Origin: Sisyra terminalis
Taxonomy: Eukaryota; Arthropoda; Insecta; Neuroptera; Sisyridae
Assembly: GCA_958496175.1 (NCBI GenBank)
Contig: OY292274.1
Location: 61,452,630 to 61,516,629, forward strand
Length of the DNA: 64,000 nt
Reading direction: 5' to 3'
The translations under genes were made by a program, and so were the position numbers. Below are positions 48,600 through 60,819 of this stretch, piece after piece. Under the pieces are notes generated by a model that did not search any database, was not told the origin of the DNA, and was given only the letters and a program-made list of their open reading frames with translations. The stretch's first letter is position 1; every line of letters starts with the position of its first letter.

Positions 48600-48900
48600 C
48601 ACTACACAATGTGGAGGAATACCACTGGGCAAAAACACAGTAAAAGGGTGACGGGAAACCCCATAAGAAAGTGAGTCAGAGTGAAAAAACACCAAAAGAA
48701 CCTAAGAAAACACCAGCTAAATATGGGAATACAGTGGGTGATCCAAGATGCTGATTTTGCCAGAAAAAGGATGAAACCACTTCTTACATTCGGTGGAAAA
48801 GCGATACTTTGAATGAATGGAGACAAGAAAGAAGGAGGAAAACAAACCTTGGAACTGAAATAGTCGGAAAATACCTAGTAAGTCGGTTGTTGAAGTTCTT
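48600..48900 (+). pseudogene. LINE C-terminal fragment (zinc-knuckle end)
   Basis: Reads GDPRC, then a stop in the C-x2-C motif, FCQKKDETTSYIRW and, further on, VGKYLVSRLLKFFQLLG. The layout follows the C-terminal zinc-knuckle and tail of RNase H-bearing LINEs (CRFC-E-ETA-HI). The GAAATAG-CGGAAAA-ACC-AGTA block repeats once at 48960-49010. Degraded with stops. Confidence 0.5.
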
Positions 48901-49789
48901 CCAGCTACTAGGTCTTAGTACTTAGGTTCTCTGAATAAATTAAGACATAAAGAACTCAAGAAAATAATCCCTAAAACTGAAATAGCCGGAAAACACCAAG
49001 TACGATGGTTGTTGTGGTTTACCCAGGTGAAATAGGGACCTCGGAAACACAATAAGCTCCGAGGTTGCAGTTTTGAAGTTCAACTAACTATATCTTGGAA
49101 ATCTCAACTTAAAAAAGAAGTTAATGTCCGTTATCTTTATATTTCATCCGTTTTATAGAAAAGCATTTTTTTTCTCTACTTACATCGGTAAATTTTTTTG
49201 GTGCCAAGAAAGTTTATTGCAGACAAATTTCAGTGTTTTAAAATTAAAATTTAAAATTCTTTTGTTCTTAAGGTATTTATTGATAAAGTTTCTTGATGTC
49301 CATCTTGATAAAGTAAATCGCTAATGCAAGGAAAATTGCTAAAGTTCTGAAGTGGGTGTTAACATTTATTAATTGGAGCTTTTATATATTTTTTTTAAGT
49401 TTTTTTAGTTCTCATTAATTATTAATCTCTGCTCCAAATTTTCTAAGTTAACAATTTTCCTTAGCCTAAAGCTTTTAAACGAATTACCCAAGTATATTTG
49501 CGATATTATCAATTCCTTTTCCAGAAAAGTTATCATCTTTTCTTCTTTAATGGTATTTAAATGATTGTCTTTAAGTCGTACTAATTATTTCACTGTATTA
49601 ATTTGAAATTACTCTTGGCAATTTATTTAATAGCAATGACTTTAACGAAATGTCGTTGTAGAACAATGTTAATTATAATTTCAGTTAGTCTTTCCTTTTG
49701 ATTTCCTGTTTTGTTTGAAAAGTTCAAAGACACAAGAGCTGCAAAATTGAATCGGTTTTTTTTCTCGATTCATTTTGGTTTGATCCTAA

Positions 49790-50310
49790 GCCAATATGAG
49801 AACGTAAAGACGTAAAGTAGTTCATTTCGTTGTTGGCTGCGATGAAAAATCCGTGTGGTGGAAGCAAGAGAGACGATTGAGTGATTTTATCTGACGGATA
49901 ATAACAGCTCAGTTGAGATGGGATTATAAGGACGACGGTGGGTCACTTGCTGGCACCTGCCCGTTCTTGTGCTGGCGCACGCCGTCAAAATAAATACCTA
50001 TATATATATTTATATACATATATACGTACGCATATAATATAATCACCTGTGCTCCTAAGCCTTCAAATGAATAATGTCTGAGGCGAAAAAGCGAGGATTT
50101 GTATATGTGAGTATAAATATAGTAACTGTGGGCAACCGTCTGAAAACTTTTCAATCGGAAGCTGGACAACTCCTTTTTTTTAGAACAATTTCTTCTTTTC
50201 AACACTTGCAATTACGGCAACTCAATCGTAATTGTTTGAAACGAAATATTTTCCCCGTGCGAATTAAAAATAAATGTTTCGTTCTTGTCCATCTGGTAAT
50301 TATCTGAATA
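49790..50310. other. Low-repeat island, unassigned
   Basis: Relatively GC-rich for the region (about 49830-49990) with GGTGGGTCACTTGCTGGCAC-type sequence and a TATATA run at 49998-50018. No supported exon. Promoter or enhancer is possible but unproven. Confidence 0.3.
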
Positions 50311-50460
50311 TCGACCAATTCCTCCACTTCTTTCTTTCACATTAATTGTCCATTTTAATATAATGCCTACAAAGAAACTATGTTAAATCAAGTGGCGCTT
50401 CTTTGAGGTATTTAATTAGTTTTTAATGGATAATACAATTGTATTCTATTGTATAAACTT

Positions 50461-50995
50461 AAGTTTTGATGGATTTTAATATAATAATGGGTCATTAAAG
50501 AATTTATCAATTTTATATAACAATTTAATATGAAATTATGTCCATCAATATTGCTGGAAGATTTTAAGGAAATAGTTTTACCAGATACACATGAATTTCC
50601 AAAAATCAAAAGGCGAAATTGTCTTATGGGACTCAATTTCTTCTTTACTACAATTTATTAGAAATTGAGTCCCATAAGACATATATTATTATTCATTAAT
50701 TTATTGTGACTCGGAAATATTGTGTAACCTAAAGTTTTGATGGATTTTGATAAAAGAATGAGTCGTCAAAGAATTTATCAATTTTATATAACAATTTAAT
50801 ATGACATTATGTCCCCCAATATTGCTGGAGGATTTTAAGGAAATAGTTTTATCAGATACACATGAATTTCCAAATATCAAAAGGCGAAATTGTCTTATGG
50901 GACTCAATTTCTTTTTTACTACAATTTATTAGAAATTGAGTCCCATAAGACATATATTATTATCTATTAACTTCTTGTGACTCGGAAATAAATAA
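50461..50995. repeat. Two tandem 271-bp units, each with a perfect 22-bp hairpin
   Basis: Units begin AAGTTTTGATGGATTTT at 50461 and 50732. Each contains an uninterrupted hairpin, left arm TGTCTTATGGGACTCAATTT plus CT, 18-nt loop, and its exact complement (50620-50681 and 50891-50952). The remainder of the units differs at several positions, while both stems are identical and perfect. The near-identical minus-strand frames starting in the hairpin are consequences of the duplication. Confidence 0.9.
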
Positions 50996-51103
50996 AATAC
51001 TTATCAATGTTAGGCGAAATTGTATTGCTTATAGATTCATCGAAACATTTTGAAACGCATTTTATGGATACGAAATTTAAAAATAAAATATGTTTAATAG
51101 ACT

Positions 51104-51895
51104 GGGTCAAAAAATCGATTATTTTTTTTTTTGAAAAGTAAATCAAAAACATTGTTCAAGGAGACAAAAAAAAATATCGGGAAGGTTTGAGCCCTTAATA
51201 TTTATATTAAGAGGTCTATCATCTTTAATTTCGATTTTTTATTAGTGTTTTCATTTTTGCGTCAATATTGTCAAACTATGAACGTAAAAAAAACATCTGC
51301 ACATATATCTATAGAAAATTAAATTTCCTACAAAAAATGTTTCTTTGAAAAATTTTGCCATACACGCCGTTTCCGAATAATCAAGCTTCAGGCATTGATT
51401 TATCTATTTTTATCTATTTATCTATTTTTAGATTTATCTTTTTTATTTTGGAATTTTGTAACTAACGAACAAATAAATACATAGAAATGAAAAATATAGA
51501 ATCTTGAAGAGAATTTAATGATCTACAAAAAAGGTTTCTTAACGTTTTTACATAAAATCACTCTTTCAAAATTGGTTCAACCACGAAAAAAACAATAATT
51601 TAATTTTTCTTTCAACTTTAATTGAGAATAACTTTTGAAAAAGTGATTTATGTAAAAACGTTAAGAGGCCGTTTTTGTAGAGCATTAAATTCTTTTTAAG
51701 AATCTATATTGCTCATTTCTATATATTTATTTGTTCGTTAGTTACAAAATTCCAAAATAAAGAAGATAAATCTAAAAATTATATCAATGTTTAAAGCTTG
51801 ATTATTCGGAAACGGCGTGTCTGGCAAAAATTTTCAAGAAAAGGTTTTTTGTAAGGAATTTAATTTTCTATAAATTATATAAATAATATATAATA
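51104..51895. repeat. Large palindromic repeat (family P), copy 1
   Basis: Starts AGACTGGGTCAAAAAATCGA. The left half (to about 51590) is an inverted, diverged version of the right half; for example TGTTTCTTTGAAAAATTTTG and GCCGTTTCCGAATAATCAAG recur inverted at 51780-51850. The right terminus corresponding to the start is missing. Internal TATTAAGAGGTC blocks match copy 2. Confidence 0.8.
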
Positions 51896-51899
51896 ATAA

Positions 51900-54020
51900 T
51901 AAAATATAAATATTCCATTGGATGATTTAAATTTTTTGAGCTTTAGAACAGTACACCGATTATTTTGGGATACAAAGTGAAATTTCGTTATTTTTTTTTA
52001 CCACTGAGGGCTGAGCTTTTATATAAGCAAACTATTATTAAGAGAGGAAAATTAAGTATCAATGTAACCCAAAATCTTAAGTAATTTTTTTATAAGTTAA
52101 ATTCTAAATCTAAAGTCAATTAAAGCATGAAAAATTCGATTTAACTTCTAAAATTTGAACTTATTGGAAAAGAAAAATTTGATTTAATTTCCAAATTATT
52201 CTCTTAAAAATATTATTTACTCCCCTTTGGTTATAAAGGGAATTATTTCTAGGAGTTGGTTACCTTGACTAATACGTCTTTTCCCTTTGCTAATAAATCA
52301 AAAGCACCTCACCGAATCTCACCGAATTTTAATAAATATCCTTCAACAAAAAAAAAAAATTAATCACAACCCATTGATGAGTCTGAAAAAAACTGAAATT
52401 TTGACGTAATATTTCCAGGCTCTAGTAATTATTAAGTAGCGATTATTTTCAGTAGACTAATGATTAAATCCCTCTAAAATTCAGGTAAAACTTTGAAATT
52501 TGGATCGCATAGTTTCAAAATTGAAAATGTGCATTCGAAGATAGTTTTTTTTTTTTTTGGTTAGTAGTAATTATTTGTTAAACATATAATTTAGAAACGA
52601 ACAAAAAAAAATTAATAACCACCACTCAAATATGAAGGAAATGAAAATGATTTGCATTTGGGCATATTTGTGCCCAAATTAAACGAAGAACAATAACGCA
52701 GACCATTTCATTTCTACATTTGTACGTTTAGCCTCAATTAGTGTAATTAGAGCCTGGAAATATCATAATTAAATTAATTGAGATCGATTTTTAAATAAAA
52801 GACTCCAAAAAGAGTAATTATAGGAAAAGTTTCAAGCCGGCAAGATTTATATATGTGTATAGGTTTTGATTATTTGAAACCGAAATATTTCCATTTGGAA
52901 ACGATTGAATTCTAATGCCTTGTTAAGGAATATATTTATGGCTTTTATCAAGGATAATTATTTAATTTTATTTCTCATTTAGTAGATCGAACAAAGTAAT
53001 TAGTTTAATAAGAGAAAATATTCCAATGATTTATCCTTGGCACTAAAACATTTCTGGTTGGGGCTGACTTTGAAAAATTGTGCAAAATGTTGAGGAAATT
53101 TTTAATGGTAACTTGACCGGAAGTTGAAGATGGACTCTCGAATATGAAAGCAGATAGAAGAGTTTGCAGCTGCTGGCTTGACGATTGTCGAAATTATTTT
53201 TCATGTATAACGTAACATCAGACGTTTACATTATATACATATTACCAATATTAAATCTAAAAATATTGTTATAGCTTTTTATTTTGGAGTAAAATTTCAT
53301 TGCGTTTTCGGTTATTTTTATGAACGAAATAAAATTTCGTAAAAAATCACTTTGGAAAAACGAATTGATTTGTTTTTTAATTGTAATTAACAGTTTTGAA
53401 TAATTATTATACTACACAACAAAGTTGAGCAAGCGGATGAGAAACATTAAATTTTATTTGAAGATTGTTAGTGTTTCGATTAAATATTTTTTTTTTCAGT
53501 AAAGCGGATTAATGAGGGAAAAATATTCAAAGATAATTGGCGTAGTTAAGTGAGTAGTCTTCTTGAAATGAGCCACGTGCTCACGTTTGTTAACTATAAT
53601 GATTAGTTTTTCGAATGTGTCGTTAAAGATGTTCGTCGTCAAGATCAATGTTAATTTCGGCGGTTTTATTTGAATTTTTTAGGACTTGATTGTTTGATTT
53701 ATTCTTAATGGTCATTTAAATGGGGAAAGAAAGTGAAGTTTATTACTGGTATTTACGAAACCGAGACTTTAAGGAGTTAATGAGAGGAAATTGTCTAATA
53801 GAGTGATAAAGTTTATATTTACATTTTGAGTATAAAAAAAAAAGGAATTTTATCTTTCAATCCTCTAGTAACACGAAAATGTTGTATACCAAATGTTTTC
53901 ACACTAAAATTTAATCAAAGTGCATCAAATCTTAAACTTAGCATTGCAATTTAAATCAATTAATAATTTTTTTAGGATCTTTAAAAAGTTCCTATGAAGG
54001 AGTAAATATTAACACGACTT
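51900..54020. other. Unassigned AT-rich DNA
   Basis: No defined element. A stretch at about 53040-53200 and 53540-53700 is less AT-rich and repeat-free, but without supported coding potential. Confidence 0.35.
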
Positions 54021-54031
54021 TAAATTTCACG

Positions 54032-54735
54032 CAGTGACGTAGCTACCTAGGGGCTAGGCAGGGCAGTACCCCTCAAGCTCAGGGGGCCCTCGAATCCTTA
54101 CCAGAAATCTCGATCGAACTGAACTTTTGGAAATTCAGTTGGAAGTTCACCAATTATGTAAGGAAATAATGAGCAAATATGGAGTGCTAGAATACGACCT
54201 AACGGAAGTATTTACAGCAATGTTATTATTCTTTACAATTCCTGTCACTTCTGCAGCAGCTGAAAGGTAATTCAGCAAATTAAAAATAATAAAAAATTAT
54301 TTAAGAAACAATATGGGCTAAACTCGACTCCGATATTTATCGCTAATAGCAATTGAAAACGAAACCGCATCAAGCCTGGATTTAAACAACGTCATTGATA
54401 CTTTTGCGAAAACTAAAGCTAGGAAAAAATTGTAAATATAATTGTTATTTAGTCAGTTGGTAGGCCCGACCTTTGTATAATAAGCGCTTGAATTTTCTCT
54501 ATTTCGTTTTATTAGTCAAACCTACACCAAGTATTAATTGTAATTTATTTTGTTACTGTTTAATATTTTTATTACCTGCCCTGCAGTGCACAAAAAAGAG
54601 CTTAAGTAGCTTAGCATTTTTAAAGGATTTGTAAATTTTATATTTTTATTTGATAAAACCTAATCAGCTTACATAGCAGTGGGGCCCCATTTTTTAATTT
54701 GCCCCAGGGCCCTTGGTTACTTAGCTACGCCACTG
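54032..54735 (+). mobile_element. hAT-N1, copy D with transposase remnant
   Basis: 704 bp from CAGTGACGTAGCTACCTAGG to TTAGCTACGCCACTG. Flanks ATTTCACG (54024-54031) and CTTTCACG (54736-54743) match 7 of 8. Plus strand 54135-54430 encodes LCKEIMSKYGVLEYDLTEVF, then IPVTSAAAER, a stop, FSKLKIIKNYLR, and further on VIDTFAKTKARKKL, the C-terminal hAT dimerisation domain of the DUF4371/ZMYM-like group. One in-frame stop replaces the serine after AAAER. Confidence 0.95.
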
Positions 54736-55429
54736 CTTTCACGTTAAAAATCGCAATGAATTTGAATTAGCAAACTTAAGTTTAGTTAACTTATGGTTTT
54801 GCCAAGATTATGAGAAAATTAAAGAATTCTCAGGAAGATATTTTAAGAAATTGCCTTGGTACATTCTCTGACCTATATGTTTTAGTCAACAATGATTAGA
54901 TTTGACTTAAATTCTCTTTTCATTTAATTAATTTTTTTTTAATTTAATTAAATTCCAAAAAGTTTCATTTTTTTTTGTATTAGTGACATTTCCTAACTTC
55001 CACTACTTATTTATTATTTATCAATTCGAATAAAATCATTTATTCTTTGGAAATCTTATTTGATAATTTACCATTTAGATTTATACAGATCACCAAATTT
55101 GCAGATTAGGCTGAATAATAAATTTTCTTGATTGATTTTCGAAATTTGAAAATATAAGTACCTACTCTAATATTTGAAGTTTGCACAGTTTAAACTTCGT
55201 CATTAATTATACATTGTTTTAGTGGCTATTTTTTTTCAGAAATTTATTCCAACCATCGATAAATATAACCTTTCTTCTTTTTTTGGTACCCCCTCATCAT
55301 TGAAGATTGGCGATAATCATGACAATATTAATTTTGTAGAAGTACAGTAACTTTCTTTTCTTCATAGATTTTCTTCATAGATATCATAAGAGTTCTTGTG
55401 GTATTAAGTTTCTCTAGTATTTCTTTATT

Positions 55430-55640
55430 TCACACGTGATCTCTCCAAGCAATCCTCAGGATTCGGCGATATTTCCACATTTCAAAGGCGGTAATTTCAT
55501 CATCCAGTCTCTGGGTAAAAGTCCATCTTTCCAGTTCGTATAAGACAATAGGGAATACATAGCACTTGACCATTTTTAGCCGTAGTTCCAAAGATAAAGT
55601 TCGATCGTAAAGATAGTTAGAAAATAGAGTCATAAAGCTA
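55430..55640 (-). pseudogene. LINE reverse transcriptase fragment (C-terminal)
   Basis: A 67-codon frame with LSLELRLKMVKCYVFPIVLY, ELERWTFTQ and AFEMWKYRRILRIAWRDHV. This corresponds to the region after RT in LINEs of the CR1/RTE-like kind (R...CYV.S.LLYG.E.WT...I.AFE.W.YRR.LRI.W.DHV). No catalytic blocks remain. Confidence 0.85.
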
Positions 55641-55984
55641 AGTAAAAATGGAAGATTTGATGAAATATGACTTATGAGGGTATAAAGCGTCTACGGTACC
55701 AACTTTTGAGCCTACTTTCTTAAAATTAACATATTCTACTCTTTTAGGAACCCGAAGTCTTTAATACTCTTGTTTTAAATATCTGCAAGTATTAAGATAC
55801 CTAAAGAATAGTTAATCTTCTAGCCAGTACAAATATAATCAACAATCGTATCGGTTATGACACCTAAAGAAAGAATATTTCCTTTAAGATTCCTTAATTG
55901 TTGAAAAAAGTAAAATTGCTGCGAAGAAATCAAAAACATAAGATATAAGATAGTTACGTCATGGACTCAAAATAAGTAAATAAA

Positions 55985-56190
55985 ATCCTGGAATAATTAT
56001 TCAGTAGGCAAAATCTTAAAGCTTTGGATAAAGCAACCACTGAAAAAACCTAATAAGACTTCGGAATCTAGGAAGAAAGGATATCAATATGCTAGTGGAT
56101 CTTCTAACGGAACAATGCAATTTAAGAGAGCCTCTCCAAACTATAGGAAAGAATATAGAATCAAGTGTATTTCAAGAATTAATTTTCTTT
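55985..56190 (+). pseudogene. LINE RNase H-distal fragment, second copy
   Basis: Translation in two frames gives WNNYSVGKILKLWIKQPLKK and NLGRKDINMLVDLLTEQCNL, then REPLQTIGKNIESS. It is the counterpart of the minus-strand fragment at 16309-16640 (WNNYAGGKFSK, LRRKDIKTLVGLLIGHCNLK). The copy stops before the zinc-knuckle. Two copies of one LINE family are therefore present. Confidence 0.7.
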
Positions 56191-57119
56191 CGAAAGGAAA
56201 TAATATTGCAGACATTGATTTGAAAAAGTAGAAATTGCACTGAGAATCTTTTTAAGCATAATGAAAAATAACCACAATGGAAAATGTTCGTCCTTCAAAT
56301 TGATACTAAAAAAAAATTAGTCAAGAAAAAGAATACTTCAAGAAAGATTATTCAAGACATTGATTTTGGAGAAGTGATTGATAATCTTTTATCTTTTAAG
56401 ACTTCAAGGATACCTCTTCAATCCCTTTAAATTATCTGGGATTTCTAACAGAGTTACTGTTCCGGATTATATTATAAGTAGACAGGTATATATCCTTTTA
56501 ATGTTAGAGCGACGAAATAAAAATATCAGTTGTATAAATCAGGAACTTTACTAATTTACTCTTTTTATCTGCTTTAACAAAATAGTTTTCTATCAAAGGC
56601 TTGAAGGTCTCATTATTTTAAGGTGCTCAGGATCTTCAATTGGTTTCAGTTTTCTCCCCATAGAATTTTCATAGAAAATAGGAAACTTACAGGTATAAAG
56701 GTAATTTTTATAAGATAACTTTGAAAATTGAGGAAATTATGTTTGAGATCTTCGATTCCTACCATTTTTCATGTTAAAAAAAGAATTAGAGCAATGTTAG
56801 TTCTTTTTTCACGTCACTAAAATATGCTTTACAATTACTCCACTGTGTTTTCCAACCATTGAACATGCTTTTCCTTCATTTAGATTTGAAACTTAATCAT
56901 GTAGAAATATCTCCTGAAATTCACAATAGTAATACCTCATTCGTTTAAATTAAGAGGTTGAAAATTTTTTTTTTGGTCATTAAATTGATAAGATAACCAA
57001 ATTAAGATAAGTCTCAATAAAAATCATTTAAATTTTTTGCTTAAATTAAACACCAAATAATCTCTTGACAACTTATTATCTCGTACTAGGAATTAAAATT
57101 CATCAAATATTTGCCTCCA

Positions 57120-58620
57120 TAAATAAGACATTAAAAATTAAAAAAGAAAGATGTCTTGTACCGAACTGTGCGGCATCGATTACGAATTAAAATTCGATCA
57201 AGATTGCAAACGTTTTGATCCATTAGATACACTTAGTAAATTTTCTTATGGATAGTAAAAAAAATGTTTTGTCACAAGAAAAAAACTACCATCCATAAAA
57301 TACGGGCGATAGACAATCTAAACGAGAGATAATTTTCCCGAAATTGGCAATTTGCATAAATTAAGCAATGGATCAGATGATGAAATTTTTACCACATCAT
57401 TAACAACACCCGCCCTGCGTTTTTTTGTGTGTGTGTTCCAAACAAGAATTTGGTGGTCTATGATTTGAATATAATAATCAATGATTAAGATAAGAAAATT
57501 ACTCATTTTAAAAGCCATCCTGCATCTATTTATTTTGCATTGTTTTATCTAGAAATGATATATAATTTTTTCCACATCCAAAACTAAACATTATCGGTTT
57601 GAACGGTTCTTTTTTTTACCAACTGCAAAAAATCGTTGCAGACCCTGAAATTAGATCAAGATTTGTGCCAAATTTTACACATAATCCTATACTTTAGGAC
57701 AGGTACTGTTAGATGGTTTTTCGGGGTAAGATTTCGATGCAGTATTATTCGAATGTGGCCGCGGGATATTTATTTAAGATAAAGATTTTTTTTTGGGAAA
57801 AAAAATCTTTATTATATGAAATTATATATAAAACATTATTATCTTTGTTCCTTGCGGTTCACACGTGCTAGACGAGGAAATTAAAAGGAAAAAAATCCGT
57901 TATTCAATTAAATCCAAAATTGTTAATAATTGAAAACCGAGAAAAAAAAACTATCAAGAATTCTGACTTTGATTTTTTTCACTGGGTTAATCTCTTCAAA
58001 TGAAAAATGGATTCGGCTTCCATCTGAAATTGGGGTGTGGTTTATATAAATTGGAAGGTAAATTAACAATTAATATTCTTCACCTCTTTGTATATTTTCA
58101 TGTAATAAAAACGTTAGATTGTGTTTAATTTACCGATTAGAACCCAATGCAACCTAAGCTTGTTTTGGGCGTTGCGTTGCCCACAAAAAAAATGATGAAG
58201 AAAATTCATTTCAATTATGAATGGAAGTGGATCAATGCGTAAAAGTTGTTGTTTTTTTATGTTTTAAACTGATAATTATTGCAATTAAGTGCGATTAAAT
58301 TTTTGGTTGCAGTACGCCGTCGAATGTGGCCTAAATTTGGATTGATAAGCGGAGCTGAGTTTGGCATCTGCTACCGAAACGGTCAACCCAAGTCGAAACA
58401 AGAAGTGGACACATTGTGGACAGATATAATCGAAACGACAAGAGTTTGAGAAGAGGATTCCACGTGTCCATTTAGTAATTAATATGCGGTGTTGTTTTTG
58501 TTCTTCTGTGTTATAAGCTCGATGGCTGTCTAACAACAGGCTACTGACACTTCCGTGTACAAACATAGTATCACTTCAACTGACAGACGTCCTTCACATC
58601 AACAAAGTGACCTTTTATGC
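57120..58620. other. Low-repeat island, unassigned
   Basis: Contains blocks of higher complexity at 57150-57230, 57400-57470 and 58300-58620. The last is the most GC-rich non-repeat stretch of the right half. It has ttggttgcag at 58308 as a possible acceptor and an antisense 93-codon frame, but neither strand gives a recognisable protein. It may be a promoter with 5' UTR or a conserved enhancer. Confidence 0.3.
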
Positions 58621-58768
58621 AGCATTTACTAAGTAAAGTTATCTAAGTGAAAAATTAAACAAGTTGCTATTATAAGTAAATAAATTAATCTTATGAGTGA
58701 TCAAAGTTTTAATTCATTAAATAATAATAAGAAAACTAGTAAAATTACAAGAAAAATCGCCACTGAAG

Positions 58769-59310
58769 TAGTGGTGTAGCCAAGGGTAACCAAGAGTAAC
58801 CAAGGGTCCTACTCTCTAAAATTGAAATAGTGAAATTCTCACTATTTGAGATAGTGACTGAGATAGTGATTTGGGCTTAGAAAGTAAATGACGATTCATA
58901 AGTAAATGCTTGTTTGTATTTGTATAAATTTATATTTAACAGTTTTTATGAAAGCTAGATTTTAATACATGAAACACAAATAAATATACTAAATTATTAA
59001 ATCATTGAAAACGTCATTTTTATTAATCTAATTATAAAAATTCCACTATTTAAATGAGTAATTTTTTTACTATTCTAGTACTGACTTGGTCACTATTTCA
59101 ATTAGTGGTTTTTTCACTATTTTAATAAGTGAATATTGTCACTATTTCAAAAAAGTGATTTATTCAATATTTCGAGTGGTGAATGTTCACTATTTAGTAG
59201 TGGTATACTTTGAACTATTTTAAAAAGTGAATATTCACTACTAAATAGTGATTTTTCACTATTTTAATTTTAGAGAGTAGGGCAAATTAAAAAATGGGGC
59301 CCTACAGGAT
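58769..59310. mobile_element. hAT-N1, copy E, truncated and interrupted
   Basis: TAGTGGTGTAGCCAAGGGTA at 58769 and, after the inserted MITE, GGGCAAATTAAAAAATGGGG at 59280-59300, are the outer part of hAT-N1 in the orientation of copy C. The other end is lost where repeat family M begins. A small local duplication (AAGGGTAACC, AGAGTAACC) lies at 58780-58805. Confidence 0.75.
58812..59277. mobile_element. MITE with subterminal AATAGTGA arrays, inserted in hAT-N1 copy E
   Basis: 466 bp between TA dinucleotides (58810-58811 and 59278-59279). TIR CTCTCTAAAATTGAAATAGT at left and CTCTCTAAAATTAAAATAGT inverted at right. The motif (A)ATAGTGA or its complement TCACTATT recurs many times within 70 bp of the left end and 180 bp of the right end, alternating in orientation. 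Insertion into a recognisable hAT copy fixes its boundaries. Confidence 0.85.
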
Positions 59311-60205
59311 TAGGTTTAGATTAATCCTTTAATGGAAGATTTTATTTTTTGATTGATAATGAAATATATGGCAAAAAATTGCTCCCTTAATGTTAAATAA
59401 TTGCTCCAGGTCACAATCATTGGTTCATAAAAATTAGATTTTAAAAAAGTTTGATTGTTGAAAAACAAACAAAAATTAAAAACTGCCTCTTTGGTATTTA
59501 GTATAAGTACCTACTTCCTAAACTTTCATACTAATTAAGTGAAATGAAGTTATTTAAAATGTTGTTATTAAAATGACATAACAAAAACAGACACTTATTA
59601 TTGATTCATTATTTATTTATTTTTAACACTTATTAAATTCCAAATTTTTATTGTTGATTACCTCTACATTTTCTCATACAAACTTAGTGATCTCTTTTAC
59701 TCTTTTAGGGTAGAAATTTTCAAAAAAAAAGCCATTACGCTATTAACATCAACTATGTGTTTTGTATATATAAAGGTTTATGTTTCAAAAAGGCAATTTT
59801 TTTAAATTTAAATTGAATTTACTGTGCTTTTTATCAGTTCAACTAAAAATATTTTTACAGTTTATTTTCTAACTTTAAATTACCTTTCCAATGATATATA
59901 ACTCACCTGTCTAGTGTAAAAATTTATGTTTTCATCCCTAAGGAATACCTTCCCTTATTATTTTTTCGGAATGATAAGTAGCCTACAGTCTGTGAGAAAT
60001 TGTGTTGTACCTTAATACCAAATTTTATTAAATTCGGTTGTTCCGCTCTTTAGTTAAATCGGGACACACAGACAGACAGACAAAAATTTTAAAAATGTTA
60101 AATTTGAAATTAGGGCCTCTTGAAACAAATATTTTCCCTAAAATTGGGTTAAAAATCGAAATGTACAGCCAGACGTAAGAATTTTATATATTAGTATAGA
60201 TTATA
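59311..60205 (+). repeat. Repeat family M, copy 3 (3' part)
   Basis: Matches the reverse of 22970-24170. It carries CCGCTCTTTAGTTAAATCGG followed by a short (GACA)n tract (60064-60082), and ends ATATATTAGTATAGAT near 60200. Relative to copy 1 about 290 bp including the B-box half of a tRNA-like segment is absent at 59735. Confidence 0.7.
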
Positions 60206-60819
60206 TTAAATTATACTACATAAATTGGACCGCAAATATCCTATATATTGTATACACAGTATCGTTACTTAATAAGTAATTGATATTTTGAGATAACTAT
60301 TAACTTCAAATTGTATTTTTTTCTATGTTTACATTACACTTTTTATGTAAAATAATAGTTGTTAACATAAGACAGATATTAAATAATAATTCGGGAGACA
60401 TTCTTCGTAGAAATTATAATGCAAGTATTATATATTTTTACTTTCAATGAATACGGTATTCTTTAACTTCATTTTGCCTACACAAACCTTGTGATAATTT
60501 AGAAGCAAAACGAAGAAGAGCAATTCTTCTCCCTTACCTAATAATTATTACACGTTAGTATATTATTTCACTAATGATTGTCGGATCAAATATTTCTTTA
60601 ACTACCATCAAACTCATTTTTAATTGCAATCTCTCAAAAATAATATCCATACCCACGAGCGAAATCATTTATTTGTTTATAATTTTTCCCAGTTAAACGC
60701 AACACTAAAAACAAGTTATAAAAAAATTCGTGGAATATTTTTTTAACTGAGGGAAAAAAAACACCGTTGTAATTTCTTACAAATTTATCATTAGAAGAAA
60801 ATATGGGTTTGCACAGAAT

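Noticed and set aside
50412..50907. Two similar minus-strand frames of 74 and 68 codons
   Set aside because: Similarity is explained by the 271-bp tandem duplication; both start in the hairpin and have many differences without a coding pattern I can see.
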